Source of the DNA: Halioglobus sp.
GTDB taxonomy: Bacteria > Pseudomonadota > Gammaproteobacteria > Pseudomonadales > Halieaceae
Direction: 5' to 3'
Length of the DNA stretch: 64,000 nucleotides
NCBI GenBank assembly: GCA_002699145.1
Contig: PABK01000041.1
Coordinates: 248,001-312,000, forward strand
Part shown: positions 42,694 through 50,503 of the stretch, in pieces
Numbering within the stretch: the stretch's first letter is position 1
Layout of the letters: every line of letters starts with the position of its first letter
The notes under the pieces: model-generated
Told to the model about the DNA's origin: nothing
The model's database searches: none
Seen by the model: only the letters and a program-made list of their open reading frames with translations
Translations under genes and position numbers: made by a program

Positions 42694-43884
42694 GTGATTG
42701 AGACGGCGCAAGACAGCGCGACGATACTGTTGCCACTGGGGGCGGTACTGCTGGCCAGCCTGGGACTGGAGGCGCTGGGCCGGCGCACGCGCCTGCCGCG
42801 GGTCACCCTGCTGATCCTGTTCGGCTTCCTCGCCGGACCCGCGGTGCTCGGCTGGATACCCGACCAGTCGGCGCGGTGGTACCCGCTGGTCGCCGATACG
42901 GCGCTGGGCATGATCGGCTTCCTGCTCGGCGGCAAGCTCACCCGCCGGCGCATGCGCAGCATGGGGAAACTCGTTTTCTGGGTGTCGCTGGTGCAGGTGA
43001 TGGTGACCTTCCTGGCCGTGGCGGCAGGACTGTGGCTGCTGGGCCTGAACCTGCCCGCGGCGCTGGTGCTGGCGGCCATCGCCACCGCTACCGACCCCGC
43101 CGCCACCACCGATGTGATCAGCGAGACCGGGGCGCGCGGCGAGTTCACCCGCCTGCTGCAGAGCGTGGTGGCCATCGACGATGCCTGGGGCCTGCTGGCC
43201 TTCAGCTTCGCCCTCGTGGCGGCCATGTCGCTGCTCGGCGACAGTCCGGGCATGCAGTTGTTCCAGCACGGCATGTGGGAGCTGCTGGGGGCGATCACCC
43301 TCGGACTGCTGCTGGGCTTCCCCGTGGCGCTGGTGACCGGGCGCCTGCGCGACCACCGGCCGGTGCTGGTGGAGGCCCTGGGCGCGGTGCTGCTGTGCGT
43401 CGGCCTGGCGCGCTGGCTGGAAGTCTCCTACCTGCTCTCCTGCGTCACCCTCGGCGCCACCGTGGCCAATGTCGCCAAACACCACAAACGGCCGTTTCAC
43501 GCGGTAGAGGGCATCGAGTGGCCCTTCGTGATCCTGTTCTTCGTGCTGTCCGGGGCGCAGTTGAGCGGCGCGCAACTGCTCTCCATTGGCTGGGTGGGAC
43601 TGGCCTATATCGTCCTGCGTTGCGGCGCCAGGTTTGCCGGGGGCCTGCTGGCCGGGACGCCGGCATGGGCACGCGAACCGGCGGTGCGCTGGTCGGGCGC
43701 GGCGATGCTACCCCAGGCCGGCGTGGCCATGGCCATGGCCATGGTGGCGGCCCAGGCTTCCCCGGTCTTCGCATTCGTGCCACCGCTGGTGGTCGCCAGC
43801 ACCATCTTCTTCGAGCTGCTCGGACCGCTGTGCACACGCTTCACGCTACAGCGGGTAGGCGATACCGACGCGCGCGGCGCCTAG
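42694..43884 (+). CDS. Cation:proton antiporter (CPA2-type, KefB/NhaP-like)
   Basis: This 396-aa, roughly 12-helix protein starts at GTG 42694. It opens with an NHE/CPA2 fold (LPRVTLLILFGFLAGPAVLG) and has the ion-site motif AIATATDPAATTDVI in the predicted helix 5 and AIDDAWGLLAF in helix 6. It lacks the C-terminal TrkA-N domain of KefB/C, so it is a stand-alone transporter, probably exchanging Na+ or K+ for protons at the inner membrane. Its stop overlaps by 4 bp the stop of the convergent TonB receptor gene. Confidence 0.87.
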   Translation: MIETAQDSATILLPLGAVLLASLGLEALGRRTRLPRVTLLILFGFLAGPAVLGWIPDQSARWYPLVADTALGMIGFLLGGKLTRRRMRSMGKLVFWVSLVQVMVTFLAVAAGLWLLGLNLPAALVLAAIATATDPAATTDVISETGARGEFTRLLQSVVAIDDAWGLLAFSFALVAAMSLLGDSPGMQLFQHGMWELLGAITLGLLLGFPVALVTGRLRDHRPVLVEALGAVLLCVGLARWLEVSYLLSCVTLGATVANVAKHHKRPFHAVEGIEWPFVILFFVLSGAQLSGAQLLSIGWVGLAYIVLRCGARFAGGLLAGTPAWAREPAVRWSGAAMLPQAGVAMAMAMVAAQASPVFAFVPPLVVASTIFFELLGPLCTRFTLQRVGDTDARGA

Positions 43885-45935
43885 AATTCGTAGCCGAGGT
43901 ACACCCGGAACTGCCGCGGTTCGAACACGTGGAAGTGGATGTCTTCCACGCCCCCCGTCGGCTCCCCTGGCAGGCGCGAGGCGTAGTAGTAGTCGATGTC
44001 GTGGTCGTCGGAATCCAGCAGGTTGAGCGCGTCGACCTGCAGGCGCCAGGCCTCACCCGCCCAGCCCAGCGCCAGGTTGACCATGCTCGAGCTGTCCGAC
44101 TCCACGCTGCCGTCCTCCACCAGGGGCGCAGAGGAAAAATAGCGGTAGCGCAGGGAGCCAAACCAGCCCGCGGGGTATTGCGCCGACAGCGCACCGCTGG
44201 CCACCCACTCCAGGGCGCCGGGGATATCGTCACCCTCCGGCGCGTCATTGCTAAACCGGGCGTCGGTCCAGGCGAAGTCCGCCTCCAGCGACCAGACATC
44301 GTCCAGCGCCACCAGGTTGTTGAATTCCACCCCCCAGCGCTCGCTGCCGCGACTCGGCTCGGTGGTGCCGGCGTCGCCGACAAACAACAGCTCCGAGTCC
44401 AGTTCCAGGTACCACAGCGCGAGCGAGGTGTTCCAGCGCTCCAGCCACAGGGCCTTGAAACCCAGCTCGGCGCCGTCGGATTCCACCAGCGGGTCCGCGG
44501 AACCGATGACCTCTCCACTGCCCGGATCGAGGCTGGCGGTGACGCCGCGCGCATCGTTGGAGTGGAAGCCGCGCCCGGCGCTGAGATAGGCCTCGCTGGT
44601 GTCCGAAAACGCGTAGATCAGGCTGCCCTTGGGACTGAGCTGCGATGCCGAGGTGTCACCGGCATTGGCCGCGACGCCCGCGTCGACGTCAAACCAGTAG
44701 TAGTCCGCGCGCACACCCAGGACCGCGCGCCAGCGCGGCGCGAAACGCCAGGCCAGCTCGTAGAAAAGGCCGGCGCTGCCCTCCTCGACCGCATCTTCAC
44801 GCACGGTATCCAGGCGCCGCTGCTGCCGCGTCCGGTAGAGTCCGACCGTGTCGATATCGTCGTAGCGCAGCTCCGCGCCGAGGCGGTGGTGCAGGTGTTC
44901 CGCCTGGCCGGTCACCCAGAAGCGGTTGTAGCTGCCGCCGAAGATGGTGCGCTCGTCGGCCTGCTCAAACTGGTCGCCATTGACCGGGTCGTCCAGCAGG
45001 TAGGTGAAGTTGGACCACAGGTTCATTTCGTAATCGATGACATAGGCGCGCCACTCGCTGCGGTGGTCCCCATGCTGGTGCGCGTACTGCGCGGACAGGC
45101 TGACGCGGCGACTCTTGCCGCCCACATCGGTATCGATGGAGCCGAACTCGTCGATCAGCCCCTCGCTGACGGCGCGCGTCGGGATCTGGTCGGCGGAATT
45201 CCACGAGTTGTCGTAGTACATCGCCGTGGCCGACCAGGTCCGTTCCTCGTCGCCGCCGCCCAGCCGCAGCAGGGAGTTAACCTTCTCCACGTCTTCCTCG
45301 ATGTCACTCCAGGGACCGTCGTAAGCCTGCCCTTCCAGCGCCCCCGACAGGTACATCCCGCCCAGTTCCACGCTGCCCATGCCGAGCAGGCGGCGGTAAC
45401 CGTCCTCGCCGACCCCGAGCTTGACGCGGTTGCCGGGCATGCGCGCGAAAGTGTCGATGTGCACACCGCCGGCGGAGGAAAAATCGCCGAGTTCGGCATG
45501 ATAGGGCCCCTTCACGTAGGCCATGCTCTGCACGGTTTCGGGAATGAGAAAATTGATGTCGGTGTACCCCTGGCCGTGGCCGTGGGTGCGCATGTTCACC
45601 GGCATGCCGTCCACCCAGGTGGCGAAATCGGTGCCGTGATCCAGGTTGAAACCGCGCAGGAACATCTGGTTCGACTTGCCCGATCCACTGTGCTGGGTGA
45701 CGATCAGGCCGGGCACCGCCTCCAGTACATCGCCGGGGCGCAGCAACGGGCGGATGGCGAGATCCAGCTGTCCCACCAGGCCCTCGGAGGCGGTGCGCGC
45801 CTCGCCCGCCAGCACCTGGCGACGACCGCTGACCACCACTTCCTCCAGGTCTGTGCTCTCCCTGTGCGCCTGCGCCGTGACGGTCAGCAGCAGGAACGGC
45901 AGCGCGACGCTGCGCGCGCGATGACAATACGACAT
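43881..45935 (-). CDS. TonB-dependent outer-membrane receptor
   Basis: This 684-aa protein has a signal peptide cut near residue 23, then a TonB-box-like LEEVVVSGRR. The plug domain is LLRPGDVLEAVPGLIVTQHSG to FLRGFNLDHGTDFATWVDG, and then come the beta-barrel strands. It ends in the outer-membrane signature RQFRVYLGYEF with terminal Phe. The plug contains a histidine-rich stretch MRTHGHGQGYTDINF. The substrate is unknown: an iron or other metal chelate, cobalamin or an oligosaccharide. No siderophore or polysaccharide genes adjoin it, and no cobalamin riboswitch is visible. The MarR gene upstream on the same strand may regulate it. Confidence 0.9.
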   Translation of the reverse strand: MSYCHRARSVALPFLLLTVTAQAHRESTDLEEVVVSGRRQVLAGEARTASEGLVGQLDLAIRPLLRPGDVLEAVPGLIVTQHSGSGKSNQMFLRGFNLDHGTDFATWVDGMPVNMRTHGHGQGYTDINFLIPETVQSMAYVKGPYHAELGDFSSAGGVHIDTFARMPGNRVKLGVGEDGYRRLLGMGSVELGGMYLSGALEGQAYDGPWSDIEEDVEKVNSLLRLGGGDEERTWSATAMYYDNSWNSADQIPTRAVSEGLIDEFGSIDTDVGGKSRRVSLSAQYAHQHGDHRSEWRAYVIDYEMNLWSNFTYLLDDPVNGDQFEQADERTIFGGSYNRFWVTGQAEHLHHRLGAELRYDDIDTVGLYRTRQQRRLDTVREDAVEEGSAGLFYELAWRFAPRWRAVLGVRADYYWFDVDAGVAANAGDTSASQLSPKGSLIYAFSDTSEAYLSAGRGFHSNDARGVTASLDPGSGEVIGSADPLVESDGAELGFKALWLERWNTSLALWYLELDSELLFVGDAGTTEPSRGSERWGVEFNNLVALDDVWSLEADFAWTDARFSNDAPEGDDIPGALEWVASGALSAQYPAGWFGSLRYRYFSSAPLVEDGSVESDSSSMVNLALGWAGEAWRLQVDALNLLDSDDHDIDYYYASRLPGEPTGGVEDIHFHVFEPRQFRVYLGYEF

Positions 45936-46035
45936 GGTAAGGACCCGTTAGTGAACTCGCCCGCATTCTACAGGGGGCGTCGCGGCAGACAAGCGCAGCC
46001 AGCTCCCGGGCAGGCGCGACGACCGGAAGCTGCGC

Positions 46036-46602
46036 CTACTCGCCCCGTCCGGCGGCGGGAGGCGCGGCCCGTGGCGGCTCCTCCGCGGCAGCTACCCGGT
46101 CGAGGCCCTGTACACCGGGGGGTGATTCCGGCGGCCGGTCCAGGATGCCGACATCGAGCACCGGGGAGGCGTCGATATGCTCCGCGTCCATCATGTGCGC
46201 GACGCGCTGCAGCGCGGCGATGATCATTGTCTGCTCCCACTCCTGCAGATCATTGAACTGCCGCGCAAAATGCTCCTGCAGCGGGGTGGGCGCATCGCGC
46301 AGAATCTCGGTACCCAGGTCGGTCAGGTGCACGTGAACCTTGCGCTTGTCCACCGTGGAACGCGCCCGTTCGATGTAGCCGCGCTTTTCCAGGCGGTCGA
46401 GGATGGTGGTCACCGTGGCCTGGCTGAGGCTGACCTCGACAGCGAGCTGTCCGACCGCCGCCCCCTCGAACCTGCGGATGGCCTGCAGTAACAGGATTTG
46501 CGGCGCGGTCAGTCCCGAGGTCTTGGCCAGGCGTTTGGAGTGCAGGTCGGTGGCGCGTATCACCCTGCGCAGGGAGGTCAGTACCTGTTCCAGTCTATCC
46601 AT
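46036..46602 (-). CDS. MarR-family transcriptional regulator
   Basis: This 188-aa protein from ATG 46602 (a GTG two codons upstream is possible) contains the MarR winged helix. Its parts are LTAPQILLLQAIRRFEGAAVGQLA, then SLSQATVTTILDRLEKRGYIER, and the wing STVDKRKVHVHLTDLG. The last 40 residues are a proline/alanine-rich tail not usual for the family. It lies 38 bp after the ECF sigma gene on the same strand and 100 bp before the TonB receptor gene, so it could belong to either unit. The ligand is unknown. Confidence 0.88.
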   Translation of the reverse strand: MDRLEQVLTSLRRVIRATDLHSKRLAKTSGLTAPQILLLQAIRRFEGAAVGQLAVEVSLSQATVTTILDRLEKRGYIERARSTVDKRKVHVHLTDLGTEILRDAPTPLQEHFARQFNDLQEWEQTMIIAALQRVAHMMDAEHIDASPVLDVGILDRPPESPPGVQGLDRVAAAEEPPRAAPPAAGRGE

Positions 46603-46640
46603 GCTCACACCCCGCTGTTTGTACTACGACAGTCGGCGCA

Positions 46641-47570
46641 TTATACCTGCTTGTGCCCTGCGCCGGCGGGACGCCAGCCGGCGCTCGAGGCGGCGAGCTT
46701 GTGCGGGTTGCGCAGCATGTAGATCCAGCTGATCCTGCCCGCCGCGTCGGTACGCAGTGTCATGATCATGTCCTGCTGCGTACCGTTGAGGGCAACGAAC
46801 GCGGGACGGCCGTTGACGCGCCGGATCTGCGCCGGCGGCAGCTGCTGTTGCTCGCCCTCGCGCCGCGCCTTGCTGGCGATATGGGTGAACACCTGCGCCA
46901 CCCGTTGCGGTCCCTCCAGGGGTATCAGCGCGGCACGCACCACACCACCGCCATCGGAGACCGCCACCACGTCCGGCGCGAGCATCGCCAGCACGGCCTC
47001 GCGGTCCCCGGCCGCGGCGGCCTCGGCGAAGGCCACCATGGCCTGCTCCAGTTCCTCGGCGGAACTGGAGTACCGCGGCGTCGCCTCCCTCACCCGGCGC
47101 GCGGCGCGGCTGACCAGCTGCCGGCAGGCGGCCTCGGAGCGCCCCAGCACCCTGGCGATCTCGCTGTACTGCGTGTCGAACACCTGGCGCAGCAGGAAGG
47201 CGGCGCGCTCGACCTCGTTGAGCCGCTCCAGCGCCCACAGCAGGGCCAGCTCACACTCCTGGGCCACTTCCAGGCAGGCCGAGGGTTCGGTCGCGAAGCC
47301 GGTCTCGACAATGGGCTCGGGCAGCCAGGTGCCGGTGTAGGACTCGCGACGCGCGCGTGCCGAGCGCAATTGATCGATAGACAGGCGGGTGACCACGCTG
47401 GTCAGCCAGGCGTCGGGGGAGCGGATCTGCGCGCGCTCCGCGGCGTTCCAACGCAGCCACGCCTCCTGCACGATATCTTCCGCGGCGGCCAGTTCGCCGA
47501 GCATCTGGTAGGCCAGCGCCAGCAGCTGGCGCCGGCGCGCCTGGAAGTCATCCTGCGCGGGCGCCGCCAT
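46641..47570 (-). CDS. ECF41-group RNA polymerase sigma factor (SigJ-like)
   Basis: ATG 47570 overlaps the upstream stop as TGATG and gives 309 aa. Sigma2 (RRRQLLALAYQMLGELAAAE) and sigma4 (RLNEVERAAFLLRQVFDTQYSE) are followed by a SnoaL-like C-terminal extension of about 110 residues. All three ECF41 hallmark motifs are visible: WLPEP in the linker, DGGG in the extension and NPHKL near the end, a variant of NPDKL. In this group the extension controls activity in place of a classical anti-sigma factor. The operon partner is an AhpD-like protein, as expected, and an ECF41-type promoter lies upstream. Confidence 0.92.
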   Translation of the reverse strand: MAAPAQDDFQARRRQLLALAYQMLGELAAAEDIVQEAWLRWNAAERAQIRSPDAWLTSVVTRLSIDQLRSARARRESYTGTWLPEPIVETGFATEPSACLEVAQECELALLWALERLNEVERAAFLLRQVFDTQYSEIARVLGRSEAACRQLVSRAARRVREATPRYSSSAEELEQAMVAFAEAAAAGDREAVLAMLAPDVVAVSDGGGVVRAALIPLEGPQRVAQVFTHIASKARREGEQQQLPPAQIRRVNGRPAFVALNGTQQDMIMTLRTDAAGRISWIYMLRNPHKLAASSAGWRPAGAGHKQV

Positions 47571-48118
47571 CAGGATACGCCCGCCGCGCCGGCATCCACG
47601 TCCTCGCCTGCGACGCTCACAGCGCGACATGCTTGGCCGTGCCCGAGGCCGCGCTTGATAACCGGCCAGGCGCGCCCGGTGGCGGAGACGATGGCCAGCG
47701 ACACCAGCGCGCGCTCACCGTAGCGCGCGCCTATCTCGCCGCGCAGCGGTTCGAGATCGGGACCGCCGCCGATGGCGGCGAGCGCGAAGCGGTAGCCCAG
47801 GCCGGTGACACCGGCATCCGCCGGGCGGCCCCGCAGAATGGCGCGCAGCGCCGCCGCGTCCGCGCCCTGCTCCAGGGCCATGTCGACCACCAGTTGCAGG
47901 CAGGGCCCGCAATCGCCCTCGCGCGTCGAAGCCACCGCCGCACCGGCCCACAGGTCAACCGGGAGACCCGCGCGGTAACCGCTGAGCAGCGGCAGCAGCA
48001 CGCCCAGGCGCAGGGCGCCGCCACCGGAGACCTGCGCCACCTCACGCAGGTAGCTGCCGTCGTAGTCATAGCGCCGCTGCATCGTGTCCGCAACGCGATT
48101 GGCCAGGTAGCGGATCAT
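47570..48118 (-). CDS. AhpD/carboxymuconolactone decarboxylase-fold protein
   Basis: A start at 48118, overlapping the upstream stop by 4 bp (ATGA), gives 182 aa; longer frames are not protein-like. The diagnostic CGPCLQLVVDMAL at about residue 74 is a CXXC motif in the AhpD-like helical fold, followed by EQGADAAALRAILRG. It probably acts as a peroxidase or thiol oxidoreductase, or as a related carboxymuconolactone-decarboxylase-family enzyme. Genes of this kind are the standard targets and neighbours of ECF41 sigma factors. Its own stop overlaps the sigma start by one base, so the two are translationally coupled. Confidence 0.82.
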   Translation of the reverse strand: MIRYLANRVADTMQRRYDYDGSYLREVAQVSGGGALRLGVLLPLLSGYRAGLPVDLWAGAAVASTREGDCGPCLQLVVDMALEQGADAAALRAILRGRPADAGVTGLGYRFALAAIGGGPDLEPLRGEIGARYGERALVSLAIVSATGRAWPVIKRGLGHGQACRAVSVAGEDVDAGAAGVS

Positions 48119-48510
48119 ACCGGCGCCCTCCCCGCAGCGCGCTGCAGTCGCAGGGCGACCAGCAGCGCCCCCCAGGCCGGCAACTGTATGCCGATCAGGT
48201 TGACCGCCGCCACCAGGTCCAGCGGCAACCCGCGCGCCAGCCACATGTGCAGGTGAAACAGCGCGTGGAACAGCGGCCACAATGTACCGGCCAGGCTCCA
48301 GGTATACAGGCGGTGACGCCAGCCCCAGGCCAGCAGCAACCCGGCCGCGGCATAGCTGAGCCCCGCGTCGCGAATGAAATGCAGGTTGAAGGGGCCGAGC
48401 ATCTGTACCCCGGGCACCGTGTCGTAGAAAAACTGCGGCATGACGAACATCTGTATGCCGGTGAACAGGTGGTACAGCGCCAGGAACAACAGTAGGTGTC
48501 GATACATCAT
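48115..48510 (-). CDS. Small four-helix membrane protein of the ECF41 operon
   Basis: The double ATG at 48510 follows GGAGATGG and opens a 131-aa hydrophobic protein with four predicted membrane helices: YRHLLLFLALYHLFTGIQMF, an AGLSYAAAGLLLAW segment, WPLFHALFHLHMWLA and LIGIQLPAWGALLVAL. Histidines within the third helix (HALFHLHMW) could bind haem or metal, which is speculative. It is the promoter-proximal gene, 40 bases after an ECF41-type promoter, and overlaps the AhpD-like gene. I do not recognise a named family, though it resembles small DoxX-like proteins in size. Confidence 0.78.
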   Translation of the reverse strand: MMYRHLLLFLALYHLFTGIQMFVMPQFFYDTVPGVQMLGPFNLHFIRDAGLSYAAAGLLLAWGWRHRLYTWSLAGTLWPLFHALFHLHMWLARGLPLDLVAAVNLIGIQLPAWGALLVALRLQRAAGRAPV

Positions 48511-48549
48511 CCATCTCCGGGTTGGCGGAATTGCATTCCTTTCCCCTAT

Positions 48550-48576
48550 GACGAGACAGCTTCGCGCCCTGTGACA
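48550..48576 (-). promoter_or_regulatory. ECF41-type promoter
   Basis: On the minus strand TGTCACA (48576-48570) is followed after 16 bases by CGTC (48553-48550). TGTCACA with CGTC is the known target of ECF41 sigma factors. It lies 40 bases upstream of the first gene of the operon that encodes an ECF41 sigma factor, so positive autoregulation is likely. Confidence 0.8.
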
Positions 48577-48677
48577 GCGCGCGGGTAGAAAAGGCGGGCG
48601 CCGCTGCACCAGGGGAGCCCGGACCTCGCGCTTGCCGGTATAAACCGGCGACCCCGCGGGCAGGGGTGCAACAAAAC

Positions 48678-48728
48678 TGTCGCGACACTGTCATGTTGCC
48701 GACAACAAGCCACCCTATCGTAACGTTA
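48678..48728 (+). promoter_or_regulatory. Cluster of short palindromes upstream of the lipid-associated operon
   Basis: Three perfect small inverted repeats sit within 51 bases, 45 bases before the first gene: TGTCGCGACA at 48678-48687, TGTTG-CCGA-CAACA at 48694-48707 and TAACGTTA at 48721-48728. One or more may be operators. I cannot place a convincing -35/-10 pair, so the promoter itself remains unassigned. Confidence 0.3.
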
Positions 48729-48772
48729 TCGGGACGTAAACTGACCTGCGCCTAACAGCAGGTGATACGAGT

Positions 48773-50503
48773 GTGGTCATGAATGAAGCGTTGCTTCTAC
48801 TGGCGCCAGCGACAGCGGTTGGCGTAATCGGCCTGTTACGGCTGCACACCCGACTCCGTCTTTCCCTGGCCAAGCACCCCTCGATTCGCGGTCACGCGAA
48901 ATGGTCGCGCCGGCTCGCCCGACAGGTCGCACCCTACCACTTTGATCGTGAAAAATTCCTTGCCAGTGACGGCGCCCCCGCGGACGTGGCCGCACGGCGA
49001 CAGCAGGGCCTGCAGGCGCTGAGCGCACGCACCCGGCAGCAAGCTGCGCAGGGGCAGGCCTGTTACCAGCGCCTGTCGGGACAGGTCTCGGACGCCCAGT
49101 TCACCAGCGCCTACCGCGTCCCCTTCCCCTACCGCGAACAGCTGCCCGAAGAACTCAAACGGGGCGCCATCGCGGTCGCGTCGGATAATCTGCGCGTGTG
49201 CGACCTTGACGGCACCTGGCGCTACGACTGCTCGGGTTCCTACGGCGTCAACGTCTTCGGCTACGACTTCTACAAGTCCTGTATCGAAGAGGCCACCCGC
49301 CTGGCCGGGGAACTCGGCCCGGTACTGGGCCCCTATCACCCGCTGATCGAGGACGTGGCCGCGCGCCTGTGCAGCATCTCGCGCCTGGACGAGGTGTCCT
49401 TTCACATGTCCGGCACGGAAGCCGTCATGCAGGCCGTGCGCCTGGCGCGCTACCACACGGGGCGCACGCATCTGGTGCGGCTGTGCGGCGCCTACCACGG
49501 CTGGTGGGACGGGGTACAACCGGGGGTGGGCAACCAGCGCGCGGTGAACGATGTCTATACGCTGGGCGACCTGAGCGAGCGAACCCTGTACGTGCTGGAA
49601 ACACGCAGGGACATCGCCTGCGTACTGATCAACCCGCTGCAGGCCCTGCACCCCAACGCGGACGCTCCCGGGGACGCCACGCTGCTCAGCAGCAAGCGCA
49701 GCGCCGCCTTCGACCGCGAGCGCTACAGCGCCTGGCTGGGGCGCATTCGGGATGTGTGTACACGGCGCGGTATCGTGCTGATCTTCGACGAGGTGTTTAC
49801 CGGTTTCCGCCTGGGCTACCGCGGCGCCATGGAATACTACGGCGTTCAGGCGGACATGGTCACCTACGGCAAGACACTGGGTGGCGGGTTGCCGGTGGGC
49901 GTACTGTGCGGCCGGCACGGGCTGATGAAACGCTACCGCGAGCGGCAGCCGGCCAACATTTCCTTTGCCCGCGGCACCTTCAACTCGCACCCGTACGTGC
50001 TGGCCGCCATGCACGTCTTTCTCACCCGTATAGAAAGCCAGCCCTACCAGTCCCTGTACGCAAACGCCGACCGTGTCTGGAACGAGCGCGTCGCACTGCT
50101 CAACCGCCGCCTGGAGAGCGCGCAGCTGCCTCTGCGCGTCGCCAACCTGCACTCGATCCTGACCGTGCTGTATACACGGCCGTCGCGCTACAACTGGATG
50201 TTCCAGTTCTACCTGCGCGACGCGGGCCTGGAGCTCGGCTGGACCGGCAGCGGCAGGCTCATCATGAGCCTGGCCTACACCGACGCGGATTTCGAGCAGG
50301 TGTGTCAGTGCTTCATCGCGGCCGCCCGCCAGATGGAGGCGGACGGCTGGTGGTGGCAGTCGCGGCAACTGCGCGAACAGGACATCCGTCGACAGCTGCT
50401 GAAGGAAATGCTCGGGGCGAAACTGCGCAGCCTGCTGCCCGCACCCTCGCCCGACAACAAGGCGACGACAATGGCCAGCGCCAGTGCGGAGGAAGCAAGA
50501 TGA
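48773..50503 (+). CDS. Membrane-anchored class III aminotransferase (glutamate-1-semialdehyde mutase-like)
   Basis: This 576-aa PLP enzyme starts at GTG 48773 (ATG 48779 is an alternative). An N-terminal membrane helix, LLLLAPATAVGVIGLL, is unusual for the family, as is the following leader of about 130 residues. The class III core has SGTEAVMQAVRLAR, the aromatic stacking region GAYHGWWDG, IFDEVFTGFRLG, and the PLP lysine 367 in TYGKTLGGGLPVG. It most resembles glutamate-1-semialdehyde 2,1-aminomutases, but the anchor and context argue against a haem role. It may transaminate a lipid- or sugar-bound group. It overlaps the next gene by 4 bp (ATGA). Confidence 0.85.
   Translation: MVMNEALLLLAPATAVGVIGLLRLHTRLRLSLAKHPSIRGHAKWSRRLARQVAPYHFDREKFLASDGAPADVAARRQQGLQALSARTRQQAAQGQACYQRLSGQVSDAQFTSAYRVPFPYREQLPEELKRGAIAVASDNLRVCDLDGTWRYDCSGSYGVNVFGYDFYKSCIEEATRLAGELGPVLGPYHPLIEDVAARLCSISRLDEVSFHMSGTEAVMQAVRLARYHTGRTHLVRLCGAYHGWWDGVQPGVGNQRAVNDVYTLGDLSERTLYVLETRRDIACVLINPLQALHPNADAPGDATLLSSKRSAAFDRERYSAWLGRIRDVCTRRGIVLIFDEVFTGFRLGYRGAMEYYGVQADMVTYGKTLGGGLPVGVLCGRHGLMKRYRERQPANISFARGTFNSHPYVLAAMHVFLTRIESQPYQSLYANADRVWNERVALLNRRLESAQLPLRVANLHSILTVLYTRPSRYNWMFQFYLRDAGLELGWTGSGRLIMSLAYTDADFEQVCQCFIAAARQMEADGWWWQSRQLREQDIRRQLLKEMLGAKLRSLLPAPSPDNKATTMASASAEEAR

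Noticed and set aside
43725-43750. Tandem GCCATG repeats near the end of the antiporter gene
   Set aside because: They encode alternating Ala-Met within a predicted membrane helix and need no repeat explanation.
43914-43934. A tRNA T-arm-like GGTTCGAA
   Set aside because: It lies in the 3' coding end of the TonB receptor gene and no acceptor or anticodon arms surround it.
45936-46035. Possible cobalamin riboswitch or Fur box before the TonB receptor gene
   Set aside because: The 100-base gap shows no B12-box or convincing Fur palindrome.
42876-46223. A 1115-codon open frame on the plus strand through the antiporter and antisense to the TonB receptor
   Set aside because: It crosses two well-supported genes in other frames, is rich in Arg/Gly/Ala/His and has no recognisable domain. 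Long shadow frames are expected in high-GC DNA.
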